Positions 1 through 8,910 of a DNA stretch of 64,000 nucleotides are shown in pieces; within the stretch, counting starts at the first letter, position 1, and each line of letters opens with the position of its first letter. The translations under genes and the position numbers were made by a program. Below the pieces are notes generated by a model, which was not told the origin of the DNA, ran no database searches, and saw only the letters and a program-made list of their open reading frames with translations. The stretch is from Pseudomonadota bacterium (lineage in GTDB: Bacteria > Pseudomonadota > Alphaproteobacteria > Rhizobiales > Pleomorphomonadaceae): positions 118,041-182,040 of the forward strand of contig JAEZHI010000050.1 of the NCBI GenBank assembly GCA_023436885.1, in the 5' to 3' direction.

Positions 1-1007
1 TAGACGGCGAGGAGTTTGGTGCCGATCTCGACACTTTTGCCCGGGTATGCCGCACGGTGCGCGGCCTTCGCCATGCGCGCATCGGCGCGATCGGCGCTCG
101 CACCGCCCCCTTCCAGACCATGCGCTATTCGGAGAAGCTGCTCCAGGCGATGGGCGTCACCGTGGTGCCGGTCGATCTGTCCGAGATCATCGGTCGCGCA
201 AAGGCGCTCGACGACAACGCTGCCAGCGTCAAGGAGAAGCTCTCGGCCATCGGCGGTTACGGAAAGATCGACGCCCACATCCGGCCGGAGCAGGTGCTTA
301 AGCAGGCCAAATGGGGCATCGCCATCGACGAGTGGATGAACGAGAACGACTGCGATGCCTCGGCCATCCAGTGCTGGCGGTCGCTGCAGGACAACTATGG
401 CTGCGCCACCTGCCTTTCGATGAGCATGATGGGCGAGAAACTGATGCCCAGTGCTTGCGAAGTGGACGTTCTCGGCACGCTTTCCATGTATGCGCTGACA
501 CTGGCGGCTGCTCAGCCGGCTGCCATTCTCGACTGGAACAACAACTACGGCTACGACCCAGAGAAATGCGTCGGCACGCACTGTGGCAACTATCCGAAGA
601 GCTTCTTTGGTGACACGCCCAATATCGGCGAGCTCGACGTGCTCGGCGAGACCATCGGTCGCGACAAGTGCTTCGGTGCCGTCAAGGGCAAGGTGAAGGC
701 GGGGCCGATGAGCTTCCTGCGCTTCTCGTCAGACGACCTCAACGCCACGATCAAGGCTTACGTCGGAGACGGCCAGTTCACTGACGATCCCTACGGCATG
801 GACGGCGGCATCGCCGTGATCCAGGTCGAAAAGCTGCGGCAGCTTCTGAAAGTCGTGACGCAGAACGGTTTCGAGCATCACGTGGCGATGGTGCGTGGCC
901 ATGTGGCCGGCGTCGTCGAGGAAGCGGTCAGTCGCTACCTCAAGCTGCCCATCTACCATCACAATGGCGAGGCTGCGCCGACGCTCGGTCTCAAGGCCTT
1001 CTGTTGA
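1..1007 (+). CDS. L-fucose/L-arabinose isomerase family protein, 5' end cut by window
   Basis: This is the C-terminal part of a sugar isomerase of the L-fucose isomerase-like family (COG2407 type). The frame is open from position 3 to the window edge, so the GTG at 57 is not the real start; the true start lies upstream of the window. Family-typical features are the segment with ACEVD (a probable metal-ligand Glu), the DWNNNYG segment and the later GTHCGNYP histidine region. The family interconverts aldoses and ketoses using Mn2+. The stop is 31 bases before a split transketolase and an FGGY kinase, so it is probably the first enzyme of that pathway, turning an aldose (possibly D-apiose) into the ketose that the kinase phosphorylates. 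The substrate is inference. L-arabinose or L-fucose isomerase activity is the alternative. Confidence 0.85.
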   Translation, partial: DGEEFGADLDTFARVCRTVRGLRHARIGAIGARTAPFQTMRYSEKLLQAMGVTVVPVDLSEIIGRAKALDDNAASVKEKLSAIGGYGKIDAHIRPEQVLKQAKWGIAIDEWMNENDCDASAIQCWRSLQDNYGCATCLSMSMMGEKLMPSACEVDVLGTLSMYALTLAAAQPAAILDWNNNYGYDPEKCVGTHCGNYPKSFFGDTPNIGELDVLGETIGRDKCFGAVKGKVKAGPMSFLRFSSDDLNATIKAYVGDGQFTDDPYGMDGGIAVIQVEKLRQLLKVVTQNGFEHHVAMVRGHVAGVVEEAVSRYLKLPIYHHNGEAAPTLGLKAFC

Positions 1008-1038
1008 CGGCCATCGGCCGCAACCCGGAGAACGCGAA

Positions 1039-1887
1039 ATGCCACTTTCTACCGCCTCGGCGCCGGCCTCCGGCGCCGACAGGATCGACATTGTCCGCGC
1101 AAGGGCACTGGCTATCCGACGCAGCGCCTACACCATGGTTCACGAAGCACAGCTTGGCCATCCAGGAGGCGACTTCTCGGCGGCCGATATCTTGGCAGCG
1201 CTCTATTTCGGCGTCATGCGCTACGATCCGAACGAGCCCCGCCACCCCGATCGCGACCGTTTCGTTATGAGCAAGGGGCACTGCACCGGTGCTTTTTACT
1301 CGGTACTCGCTCAGGCCGGCTTCTTTCCGGAAGCCCAGCTCAAGACCTACATGCAGCCGTTGTCCAAGCTGAATGGCCACCCCAACCGCAACTACCTTCC
1401 GGGCATCGAAACCAACACCGGCCCGCTCGGTCATGGGCTGCCGGTCGCCGTAGGTATTGCCATTGCGGGCAAGCTCACCGGCAACGACTATCGAACCTTC
1501 GTCCTGACCGGCGATGGCGAGCTGCAGGAAGGCTCCAACTGGGAAGCGGCCATGGCCGCCGGTCATCGCAAGCTCAACCGCCTGACCGTCATCGTCGATC
1601 GCAACCGCCTGCAGCAGGGCGACCGGACCGAGGCGACCAACGGCCTCGACCCGCTCGACGACAAGTGGCGCGCCTTCGGCTTCCACGTCGAGATGATCGA
1701 TGGTCATGACCACGGTGCCTTGCTCGACGTGCTCGGTGCCGATCCAGCAGGCCGCGACAAGCCGCTCTGCGTGATCGCTAACACCATCAAGGGCAAGGGC
1801 GTGTCCTTCATGGAAGACAATGTGGCCTGGCACCACGGCGTTCCCACCGACGAACAGTTCGCCCAGGCGATGAAGGAGCTTATCTGA
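1039..1887 (+). CDS. Transketolase N-terminal subunit (thiamine diphosphate-binding), possible AptA
   Basis: This is the TPP-binding half of a two-gene transketolase, 282 aa. Start ATG 1039 is chosen because GGAG at 1027-1030 sits 8 bases upstream; longer in-frame starts would run inside the isomerase gene. Recognisable parts are GHPGGDFSAAD near the N-terminus, SKGH, the TGPLGHGLPVAVG loop and the TPP/Mg motif starting GDGELQEG. The C-terminal subunit follows with a 1-base overlap (TGATG), so the two are coupled and should assemble into one enzyme. Known split transketolases next to an isomerase and an FGGY kinase include apulose-4-phosphate transketolase AptAB of the apiose pathway. Here that is inference from context; a general split transketolase for pentose phosphates remains possible. 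Confidence 0.9.
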   Translation: MPLSTASAPASGADRIDIVRARALAIRRSAYTMVHEAQLGHPGGDFSAADILAALYFGVMRYDPNEPRHPDRDRFVMSKGHCTGAFYSVLAQAGFFPEAQLKTYMQPLSKLNGHPNRNYLPGIETNTGPLGHGLPVAVGIAIAGKLTGNDYRTFVLTGDGELQEGSNWEAAMAAGHRKLNRLTVIVDRNRLQQGDRTEATNGLDPLDDKWRAFGFHVEMIDGHDHGALLDVLGADPAGRDKPLCVIANTIKGKGVSFMEDNVAWHHGVPTDEQFAQAMKELI

Positions 1888-2843
1888 TGTCGGCCGCCAC
1901 CAAGACAACCGAGGGCCTTTACGACTGCCGTGACGCCTTCTCGAAGACGCTTGAGGCGCTGGCCGAGGCGGACGAACGCGTGGTCGCCGTCGTCAACGAC
2001 AGCGTCGGCTCGTCCAAGCTCGGCGGCTTCAAGAAGCGCTGGCCGGAACGCCTCGTCAATGTCGGTATCGCCGAACAGAACATGGTTGGCGTTGGTGCCG
2101 GCCTTGCCAATGGCGGTCGGATCCCCTTCGTCTCCTGCGCCTCCTGCTTTCTGACCGGTCGGGCGCTGGAACAGGTGAAGGCGGACGTCGCCTACTCCAA
2201 CACCAACGTCAAGCTGTGTGGCCAGTCGCCCGGCATCGGCTACGGCGAACTTGGACCGACGCATCATTCGATCGAAGATCTCGCGTGGTTGCGCCCCTTG
2301 GCCAATCTTTTCACCATCGTGCCCTCCGACCCTTGGGAGACTGAGCAGGCCGTCCGTTTTGCCGCGGCCTATGACGGGCCGATATTCATCCGCGTCAGCC
2401 GCTACCCGGTGCCGGCACTCAAGCACAAGCTCGATCGCATCGAACCGGGCAAGGCCGAAGTGATGCGCGACGGCAAGGATGTCGCCATTCTCGCCAATGG
2501 TGTGATGCTGCACAAGGCGCTTCAGGCGGCCGAAGTACTGGCCGAGCAGGGCGTGTCGGCGCGTGTCGTCAATATGGCTTGGATGAACCCTCTTGACGTC
2601 GAGGCGATCATCGATGCCGCCAGCACCGGGGCCATCGTCACCGTCGAGGAGGCGAGCGTGCGTGGTGGTCTCGGCGGTGCCGTTGCCGAAACGCTTGCGC
2701 TTCATCGGCCGGTACCGATGGAGATGCTCGGCTTCCCGGGCTTCGTTCCCACCGGGACCGTGGACTTCCTGTTTGACCATTTCGGGCTGAGCGTCGCCGG
2801 CATATCCTCGGCCGCATTGAAGGCGATCAGCCGCAAGGGGTGA
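1887..2843 (+). CDS. Transketolase C-terminal subunit (pyrimidine-binding and C-terminal domains), possible AptB
   Basis: This is the second half of the split transketolase, 318 aa, covering the pyrimidine-binding domain (about residues 10-180) and the C-terminal domain. The segment VNVGIAEQNMVGVGAGLA carries the conserved Glu that activates TPP, and SPGIGYGELGPTHHSIEDLA is the typical second-domain motif. The start ATG overlaps the stop of the first subunit by one base, so translation is coupled and the subunits should be made in equal amounts. It would transfer a two-carbon ketol unit between a ketose phosphate and an aldose phosphate. If the pathway is for apiose, the reaction would convert apulose-4-phosphate plus glyceraldehyde-3-phosphate to DHAP and xylulose-5-phosphate. 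That substrate is inferred. Confidence 0.9.
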   Translation: MSAATKTTEGLYDCRDAFSKTLEALAEADERVVAVVNDSVGSSKLGGFKKRWPERLVNVGIAEQNMVGVGAGLANGGRIPFVSCASCFLTGRALEQVKADVAYSNTNVKLCGQSPGIGYGELGPTHHSIEDLAWLRPLANLFTIVPSDPWETEQAVRFAAAYDGPIFIRVSRYPVPALKHKLDRIEPGKAEVMRDGKDVAILANGVMLHKALQAAEVLAEQGVSARVVNMAWMNPLDVEAIIDAASTGAIVTVEEASVRGGLGGAVAETLALHRPVPMEMLGFPGFVPTGTVDFLFDHFGLSVAGISSAALKAISRKG

Positions 2844-2845
2844 TG

Positions 2846-4309
2846 ATGGACAAGGCTCTCGTCCTGGCCATCGACCAGGGAACGACGAATACCAAGGCGC
2901 TACTCGTCGATCGTTCGGGGGCGGTGGTTGCGTCGGCCTCCCGGCCGATGGCCGTCGATTACCCCGAACCCGGCTGGGCAGAGCAGTCGGCCGGTGCCAT
3001 ATGGCTGGCAGTCAAAGCTGTTGTCGATGACTTGGCTGCCCACCCCCGGGCGACCGACGTGGCGGCTCTTGCTGTTTCAAACCAGCGCGAATCCATCGTT
3101 GTCTGGGATGCGACCACCGGCAAGCCGCTGGCGCCCTGCATCATCTGGCAATGCCGCCGGACCGCCTCGGCCTGCGAAGCGCTGATTGCAGCGGGGCATG
3201 GCGACTTCGTCGAGGCCAAGACCGGCCTCGGCATCAATCCGCTGTTCCCGGCCACCAAGATCGCCTGGATCCTCGACCGAATCCCCGACGGGCGGGCGCG
3301 GGCAGCGACCGGCACCATTCGGGCTGGGACAATCGATAGCTGGCTCCTTTGGAACTTCACCGGTGGCAAGGTTCACGCTACCGACCATTCCAACGCCAGC
3401 CGCACCCAGCTGTTCGACACCGAGGCGCTCCGTTGGAGTGACGAGCTCTGCGCGCTGTTCAACGTCCCGAAGACAATGCTGGCCGAGGTGAAGTCGTCCA
3501 ATAGCCGGTTCGGCGTAACGGCGGCCGGAACCACCGCCCTGCCCGCCGGTGTGCCGATCCATGGCATGATGGGCGACTCGCATGCCGCCCTGTTTGGTCA
3601 CGGCGTACGCGAGCCGGGCACAGTCAAGGCGACCTATGGCACCGGCACGTCGCTGATGTCGCTTGTGCCCAAGCGCGTTCGATCGCGCCATGGCCTTTCC
3701 GGCACCATCGCCTGGAGCCTCGGCGATCGGGTTTGGCATGCTCTCGAGGGCAACATCTCGGTGTCCGGCCAGACGGTCGCCTTCATGGCCACGCTGCTTG
3801 GCCTCAAGGACGCCGCTGCTCTCGCCGATCTCGCGATGACCGTACCGTCCAGCAACGGCGTCGCCTTCGTGCCGGCGCTGGTGGGCCTCGGAGCGCCGCA
3901 TTGGCGAAACGACGTGCGCGGCGAAATATCCGGCCTGTCGCTCGGTACGCAACCGGCGCATCTGGCGCGTGCCGCCGTCGAGGCAGTGGCCTTTCAAGTG
4001 GCCGACGTATTCGCGGCGATGGAAGCAGACATCGGAGCGGCGCTTTCCGGTCTTTCGGTGGACGGTGGCGCCTCGCGCAATGACTTCCTGATGCAGTTCC
4101 AGGCTGACATCCTCGGCCGTCCGCTCAAGCGCGGCAAGTTCCCCGAGGTCAGCGCCCTTGGTGCGGCCTCGGTAGCCTTCCATGGGCTCGGCCTCGCCGT
4201 GACAGCCAACGATGAGGGGCAGAGCTTGTTCATGCCGACCATGCCGGGCGAGGCGCGGGAGGCGCATCTCGCCGGCTGGCGAAAAGCGGTGGGCCATCTC
4301 CTGGCCTGA
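2846..4309 (+). CDS. FGGY-family carbohydrate kinase (xylulokinase/glycerol kinase-like), possible apulose kinase
   Basis: This is an ATP-dependent ketose or polyol kinase of the FGGY family, 487 aa, normal length. The N-terminal phosphate-binding motif is AIDQGTTNTKALLVD and the middle contains HGMMGDSHAALFGHG. The C-terminal adenosine-binding region contains SVDGGASRNDFLMQFQADIL. Three starts are possible (GTG 2840, ATG 2843, ATG 2846). ATG 2846 has the best spacing to AAGGGG at 2835-2840. All overlap or directly abut the transketolase stop (TGATGATG), so it is translated from the same message. It is followed by a strong terminator, so it ends the isomerase-transketolase-kinase operon. In the apiose pathway the matching enzyme is apulose kinase; the exact substrate here cannot be read from sequence. 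Confidence 0.88.
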   Translation: MDKALVLAIDQGTTNTKALLVDRSGAVVASASRPMAVDYPEPGWAEQSAGAIWLAVKAVVDDLAAHPRATDVAALAVSNQRESIVVWDATTGKPLAPCIIWQCRRTASACEALIAAGHGDFVEAKTGLGINPLFPATKIAWILDRIPDGRARAATGTIRAGTIDSWLLWNFTGGKVHATDHSNASRTQLFDTEALRWSDELCALFNVPKTMLAEVKSSNSRFGVTAAGTTALPAGVPIHGMMGDSHAALFGHGVREPGTVKATYGTGTSLMSLVPKRVRSRHGLSGTIAWSLGDRVWHALEGNISVSGQTVAFMATLLGLKDAAALADLAMTVPSSNGVAFVPALVGLGAPHWRNDVRGEISGLSLGTQPAHLARAAVEAVAFQVADVFAAMEADIGAALSGLSVDGGASRNDFLMQFQADILGRPLKRGKFPEVSALGAASVAFHGLGLAVTANDEGQSLFMPTMPGEAREAHLAGWRKAVGHLLA

Positions 4310-4337
4310 CAGCTGTACGAGCAGTGACGAAATGATG

Positions 4338-4379
4338 GCGGCGGAACGATTCCGAGGATCGTTCCGCCGCTCATTTTTA
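4338..4379 (+). terminator. Rho-independent terminator after the FGGY kinase
   Basis: A perfect 13-bp stem (4338-4350 pairing with 4358-4370, arm GCGGCGGAACGAT) with a 7-base loop is followed by TCATTTTT. It lies 29 bases after the kinase stop and closes the catabolic operon. The stretch 4380-4562 that follows shows no gene. Confidence 0.9.
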
Positions 4380-4562
4380 CTGTCGGCTTCGCACCCCCGA
4401 GAGAGGTCGAGGCGAGCGTCAGCGTCAGCTTTTAGTCTAGTTGCGATCGGCTCGCGAGAGCTCTGACTCGCCCGACCTGCATCGATAAGGCACCCGAATC
4501 TCAACATCTCCAAACACATGGCAATGCGCTGGTCCGAAAGGACATCAATTCTGCCTCTCCCT

Positions 4563-4613
4563 TGAGAAAATGTTTTCTCACGTTGACTTTGTATTAGAGA
4601 AAAGGTTTTCTCA
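4563..4613 (+). promoter_or_regulatory. Two LacI-type operators around a candidate promoter
   Basis: Site 1, TGAGAAAATGTTTTCTCA (4563-4580), is an inverted repeat except at its central TG. Site 2, AGAGAAAAGGTTTTCTCA (4596-4613), has the same half sites with one end base changed. Their starts are 33 bp apart, about three helical turns, so two dimers would sit on one face of the DNA. TTGACT at 4583-4588 lies between them and could be a -35 box; site 2 would then cover the -10 region. They precede the LacI-family gene, so autoregulation and control of the downstream importer operon are likely. The same motif is not seen in the short gap before the binding-protein gene. Confidence 0.75.
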
Positions 4614-4666
4614 CGCTCAACAAGCGGGAGGGAAAACTGAGTAGCATCGGCGGCAAACGTGGACGG

Positions 4667-5659
4667 TTGACCATCCACACCGTGGCGGCGCTGGCGGGCG
4701 TGTCGATATCGACCGCGTCAAAAGCGCTGAACGGCAGCGGCCGAATGAGCGAGGAGACACGCGAGCGGGTGAAGAAGGTGGCGCAGGAGGTCGGGTTCCG
4801 ACCCAATGCGCTGGCGCGGGGCCTGATCACCAAGCGCAGTTTCACCATTGGGCTTCTGACCAACGATACCTACGGCCGTTTCACTCTGCCAGTGATGGCC
4901 GGCGTGTCAGAAGAGCTGGTCGGGCACGGCGTGTCGGTCTTCCTGTGCGCCATAGAGGACGATCCGGAACGGGCGCGCGTTCATGTCGATGCCATGCTCG
5001 ACAAAAGCGTCGACGGCATCATTGCATCCGGCAAGCGCCTCGACCGGCAGTTGCCTGTCGACCTCTCGGGCCTTTCGGTCCCGGTGGTCTACGCTTTCAC
5101 CAAAGGCCCGGCTGACGGTGTGACACTTCGCTCAGACGACGAACAGGGCGCCCGATTGGCTTCGCGCTGTCTGATCGATGCCGGCTGCCGGCGGATCGTT
5201 CACATAACCGGCCCCAAGACTTTCCAGTCTGTGCGGGAACGGGCCGACGCCTATCGCACGGCCATCGATGGGCCGCCGGAAGTGCTGCACGGCATCTGGG
5301 CAGAGGCCTGGGGACACGAAGCGGTGGCGCAGCTTTGGGAGCGTGGCGGCGAAAAGCCGGACGGCATCTTTTGCGGCAACGACCAGATCGCCCGCGGTGT
5401 CGTCGACGGCCTGCGCGAACGCGGCGTCCGAGTGCCGGAAGACGTGGCCGTGGTCGGCTTTGACAATTGGGAGATCGTGGCGGCGCAGACGCGACCGCCT
5501 CTGACGACGGTCGACATGAACCTCAAGACGCTCGGTCGGGAAGCCGGCCGACTGGTGCTGGCGATGTCGGAGGGCCGGGAAGTGCAATCCGGTACGCGCA
5601 AGCTGCCATGTTCGCTGGTGATCCGCCAGTCTTGTCGGGGCGGCGAAGCCCCAGCCTGA
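4667..5659 (+). CDS. LacI-family transcriptional regulator
   Basis: This is a sugar-responsive repressor of the LacI/GalR family, 330 aa from the TTG at 4667. The N-terminal helix-turn-helix (TVAALAGVSISTASKALNG) is followed by a periplasmic-binding-protein-like sensor domain with the typical GIFCGNDQIARG and VPEDVAVVGFDNWE segments. The start is odd. No ATG or GTG is available, TTG 4667 has a poor ribosome site, and the frame stays open upstream to a CTG at 4637 that follows GGGAGGG (4626-4632) at good spacing; that would add 10 residues. It precedes the ABC importer genes and follows two operators, so it probably controls the importer, the GH127 gene and perhaps the upstream catabolic operon. 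Confidence 0.92.
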   Translation: MTIHTVAALAGVSISTASKALNGSGRMSEETRERVKKVAQEVGFRPNALARGLITKRSFTIGLLTNDTYGRFTLPVMAGVSEELVGHGVSVFLCAIEDDPERARVHVDAMLDKSVDGIIASGKRLDRQLPVDLSGLSVPVVYAFTKGPADGVTLRSDDEQGARLASRCLIDAGCRRIVHITGPKTFQSVRERADAYRTAIDGPPEVLHGIWAEAWGHEAVAQLWERGGEKPDGIFCGNDQIARGVVDGLRERGVRVPEDVAVVGFDNWEIVAAQTRPPLTTVDMNLKTLGREAGRLVLAMSEGREVQSGTRKLPCSLVIRQSCRGGEAPA

Positions 5660-5707
5660 GAGCTATGGATTTTGCGGGAAGAGGAACCCGCTTAGGAGGA
5701 GAGAGCG

Positions 5708-6949
5708 ATGAAAGTCACCAAGCTGCTGGCCGCGGCCAGCCTCGTTACGTTTGTTTTCGCCACAGGCGCTGCAAGTGCCGAGACCTTGAGCATGTGGGTG
5801 CGCAGCGGCATCGGCGCGTCGTTCACCAGCCTTGTGAAGGCCTATAACGACAGCCACAAGGACAAGGTCGCGCTGACCGAAGTCCCGCAGACAGAGCTGG
5901 TTCAGAAATATGCGACTGCCATCGCGGGTGGCCAAGCGCCGGACGCACTCTCGCTGGACCTGATCTACAACCCCGCTTTCGCGGCTGCCGGCCAGTTGCA
6001 AGATCTTACGGACTGGGCCAAGGCCCTCCCCTACTTCTCTTCGCTGTCGCCAAGCCACGTCAAGCTCGGTACCTACGAAGGCAAGATCTACGGTCTGCCG
6101 ATGTCGGTCGAAACCTCGGTGTTTGCCTGGAACAAGGACCTCTACAAGAAGGCGGGCCTCGACCCGGACAAGGCGCCCAAGACCTGGGATGAGATCTCGG
6201 CGAATGCGAAGAAGATTCGCGCCCTCGGCGATGACATCTATGGCTTCTATTTCTCGGGTGGTGGCTGCGGCGGCTGCATGATCTTCACATTCACCCCGCT
6301 CACCTGGGGCGCCGGCGCCGATATCCTGTCGGAAGACGGCAAGAAGGCGACGCTCGATACGCCGCAGATGCGCAAGGCGGTCGGCTATTATCGCGACATG
6401 GTCAAAGCGGGCGTCGTGCCGCCGGGCGCTGCCTCGGATACCGGCACCAACTTCCTGTCGATCACCAACGGCAAGATCGGCCAGCAGAACCTAGGCGCCT
6501 TCGCCATCGGTACGCTGGTCACCGAGCATCCCGACATCCACTTCGGCGTATCCTTGATTCCGAGCGTCGATGGCAAGACATCGTCCTTTGCTGGTGGCGA
6601 TAATTTCGTGGTCACCAAGGGATCGCCGCATGCCGCCCTCGCCAAGAACTTCCTTGAGTATGCCTACTCGCTCGAGGGACAGAAGGTCATGGCGAAGTAC
6701 GGCAGCCTGCCGACCCGGGCCGACCTGGCCAAGGAAGTGCTCAAGGATCTCGATCCGCGCATGCAGGTCGGCGTCGATGCCATTGCCGTGGCCAAGACCC
6801 CCTATACGCTGCAGTTCAATGACCTGATCAATAGCGCCAACGGCCCATGGGCGTCGTTCACCAATGCGGCGATCTTTGGCGAGGACGTCGACGGTGCCTT
6901 TGCCAAGGCCCAGGACGAGATGCAGAGCATCATCGACAACGCCCAGTAA
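5708..6949 (+). CDS. ABC transporter sugar-binding protein (family 1, extracellular)
   Basis: This is a periplasmic solute-binding protein of the carbohydrate uptake CUT1 type, 413 aa. It starts at ATG 5708 behind a strong AGGAGGA and has a Sec signal peptide of about 25 residues ending in ASAET. The body shows family-1 features such as GKIYGLPMSVETSVFAWNKDL and, later, FAGGDNFVVTKGSPHAALAKNFLEYA. A GGGCGGC cluster with close cysteines (about residues 183-190) is unusual and could form a disulfide. It is followed by two permeases, a glycoside hydrolase and an MsmX-like ATPase. CUT1 systems usually take up oligosaccharides or glycosides, which fits an intracellular beta-L-arabinofuranosidase acting on the imported product. 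Confidence 0.93.
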   Translation: MKVTKLLAAASLVTFVFATGAASAETLSMWVRSGIGASFTSLVKAYNDSHKDKVALTEVPQTELVQKYATAIAGGQAPDALSLDLIYNPAFAAAGQLQDLTDWAKALPYFSSLSPSHVKLGTYEGKIYGLPMSVETSVFAWNKDLYKKAGLDPDKAPKTWDEISANAKKIRALGDDIYGFYFSGGGCGGCMIFTFTPLTWGAGADILSEDGKKATLDTPQMRKAVGYYRDMVKAGVVPPGAASDTGTNFLSITNGKIGQQNLGAFAIGTLVTEHPDIHFGVSLIPSVDGKTSSFAGGDNFVVTKGSPHAALAKNFLEYAYSLEGQKVMAKYGSLPTRADLAKEVLKDLDPRMQVGVDAIAVAKTPYTLQFNDLINSANGPWASFTNAAIFGEDVDGAFAKAQDEMQSIIDNAQ

Positions 6950-7104
6950 TTTCTGTGATCGACCCGGCCGGGGGCTCGTTCCTTCGGCCGGCTCCCACCG
7001 GGCGGCGTCCACTTGCGCGACACGTCCGTTCGTCCGCCCCTTTCCACTTCGCATCCGCCACGAGGCCCAGGTCTCGAACCGGATGTCTCAGAAGAGCGGC
7101 AGCG

Positions 7105-8025
7105 ATGACCCTCGCCGAAAGCCTATCCCGCCCCTCCCGTCGACCAAGGCAAAAACGCCGGTCGCAATGGAAGGGACTTATCTACATCGCACCCGCCATG
7201 GCGCTGGTGATCGTCTTCTTCATCCTGCCGGTGCTGTTCACCTTCTGGATGAGCCTTCATAAATGGCCGCTCCTTGGCGCGCCGACGTTCATCGGGCTCG
7301 GCAACTATATCCGGATGCTATCCGACACACGGTTCTATTCGGCGCTTGGCTTCACCGCCTACTATACCGTGATCATTACCATCGCCATTTTCGCCCTGGC
7401 CTTCCCGCTCGCCATCTTCGTCGAGCGGCAGCGGCGAATGGTCGGCATCTACCGGACGGCGATCTTCATGCCGGTGGTCGTAGGTCTCGCCTCGGCGTCG
7501 CTGCTCTGGGTGTGGTTTGCCAACGTCGACGTCGGCTTTCTCAACCCGCTTCTTGCCTGGCTCGGCCTTATCGATCTCAAAACCAACTTCTTTGCCAGCT
7601 TCGACAGCGCCTTCTTCATCATCTGTCTGATGGTGGTCTGGAAGGTGGCCGGCTTCACGATGATCATTCTGCTCACCGGTCTGCAGTCGATCCCCACCGA
7701 GCTCGGCGAAGCGGCGCGCATTGATGGCGCCAACCGCTGGAAGCGGTTCATCTACGTCACGCTGCCGCTGATGCGAAAGACGATGGCTCTATCGCTCATC
7801 CTGTCAGTGACCGGCTCGATCCTCGCCTTCGACCAGTTCTACATCATGACGGCCGGTGGGCCTCAGAACAAGATGATCTCGGTCGTCTACTACATCTTCA
7901 ACCAGTCCTTCGTGTCGTTCAACCTCGGCTACGGCGCGGCCATGTCGCTCGGCCTGCTGGTGATCCTCGTCCTGATCAGCATCTTCCAGCTCTGGCTTTT
8001 GCGCGTCGGGGAGGAGCGGCCATGA
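7105..8025 (+). CDS. ABC sugar transporter permease (MalF/UgpA-like)
   Basis: This is an inner-membrane permease with six predicted hydrophobic segments, 306 aa from ATG 7105. The long upstream extension overlaps the binding-protein gene and is rejected. The conserved cytoplasmic EAA loop reads ELGEAARIDGANRWKRFIYVTLPLM, where it docks with the ATPase. It overlaps the next permease by ATGA, a sign of coupled translation. The 155-base gap after the binding-protein gene contains no obvious terminator. It forms the transmembrane channel with the next gene product for a CUT1-type sugar importer. Confidence 0.92.
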   Translation: MTLAESLSRPSRRPRQKRRSQWKGLIYIAPAMALVIVFFILPVLFTFWMSLHKWPLLGAPTFIGLGNYIRMLSDTRFYSALGFTAYYTVIITIAIFALAFPLAIFVERQRRMVGIYRTAIFMPVVVGLASASLLWVWFANVDVGFLNPLLAWLGLIDLKTNFFASFDSAFFIICLMVVWKVAGFTMIILLTGLQSIPTELGEAARIDGANRWKRFIYVTLPLMRKTMALSLILSVTGSILAFDQFYIMTAGGPQNKMISVVYYIFNQSFVSFNLGYGAAMSLGLLVILVLISIFQLWLLRVGEERP

Positions 8026-8885
8026 CAACGAAGAAAGAGGCTCGCGCTCGGCGAACCATGCTCGGCGCTGGCGGCTATCACGCCACCGGCATCCTGCTTT
8101 CCATCTTCTTTCTGGCGCCGTTCGCCATCACCATTCTCTCGTCCTTCCGCCACGGCACGGAAGCCCGACTGCCGCCGATCCCGCCGTGGCCGACCACTGG
8201 CTTCAGTCTCGATGCCTACCGCGGCCTCGACAGCTTTGGATCCGGCATCTGGCAGCACACGCTGAATTCGGCAGCGGTGGCCATCGGCACGGCGTCCCTC
8301 ACGGTGGTAGTGAGTCTGCTCGCCGGTTACGGCTTCTCGCGCTACCGCTTCATGTTCAAGAACGCGCTGTTCGTGCTGATCATCGCCACCCTGATGATCC
8401 CGTTCCAGTCGATTCTGACGCCGCTGTTCATCATCCTGGCGCGCTTGGGGCTCAACAATTCGCTGATCGGACTGACGCTGGTCTACGTGACGCTGCAATT
8501 GCCCTTCTCGGTTTTCATGATGCGCAACGCCTTCGACGCGGTGCCGAAGGAGATCGAAGAGGCCGCCCGCATTGACGGCGCCCGCGACCTCAAGCTGCTG
8601 GTTCGCGTGCTGTTGCCGCTGGTGCTGCCGGGCATCGTCACCGTGGCGATCTTCGCTTTCCTCAATTCCTGGAACGAGTTCCTCGCTGCCCTGGTGCTGC
8701 TGTCGGACAATTCCAAGTTCACGCTGCCAATCCTGATTTCGGCAGTGCGTGCCGGCCGGCTCGGCGCCATCGACTGGGGCGCCGTTCAGGCGGGCGTCAC
8801 CGTGATGAGCGTGCCCTGCCTTTTCGTCTTCCTGCTTCTGCAACGCTACTACATGCGCGGCCTGATGGCCGGCGCCGTGAAGTGA
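8022..8885 (+). CDS. ABC sugar transporter permease (MalG/UgpE-like)
   Basis: This is the second permease of the importer, 287 aa, with about six membrane segments and the EAA loop motif EIEEAARIDGARDLKLLVRVLLPL. The start codon overlaps the stop of the preceding permease. It belongs to the family whose members pair with a MalF-like partner and an MsmX-like ATPase. The C-terminus RYYMRGLMAGAVK is typical of this family. The glycoside hydrolase gene begins 25 bases later, so both are probably on one message. Confidence 0.92.
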   Translation: MTTKKEARARRTMLGAGGYHATGILLSIFFLAPFAITILSSFRHGTEARLPPIPPWPTTGFSLDAYRGLDSFGSGIWQHTLNSAAVAIGTASLTVVVSLLAGYGFSRYRFMFKNALFVLIIATLMIPFQSILTPLFIILARLGLNNSLIGLTLVYVTLQLPFSVFMMRNAFDAVPKEIEEAARIDGARDLKLLVRVLLPLVLPGIVTVAIFAFLNSWNEFLAALVLLSDNSKFTLPILISAVRAGRLGAIDWGAVQAGVTVMSVPCLFVFLLLQRYYMRGLMAGAVK

Positions 8886-8910
8886 CATCATTTCTCACCG
8901 GAAACCCATC

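Noticed and set aside
991..1908. Long minus-strand frame of 305 aa opposite the transketolase
   Set aside because: It mirrors the real transketolase frame, has no recognisable motif and no ribosome site.
3077..4678. Minus-strand frame of 533 aa over the FGGY kinase and terminator
   Set aside because: It runs through the kinase gene and a strong terminator and has low-complexity, Arg-rich composition typical of antisense frames in GC-rich DNA.
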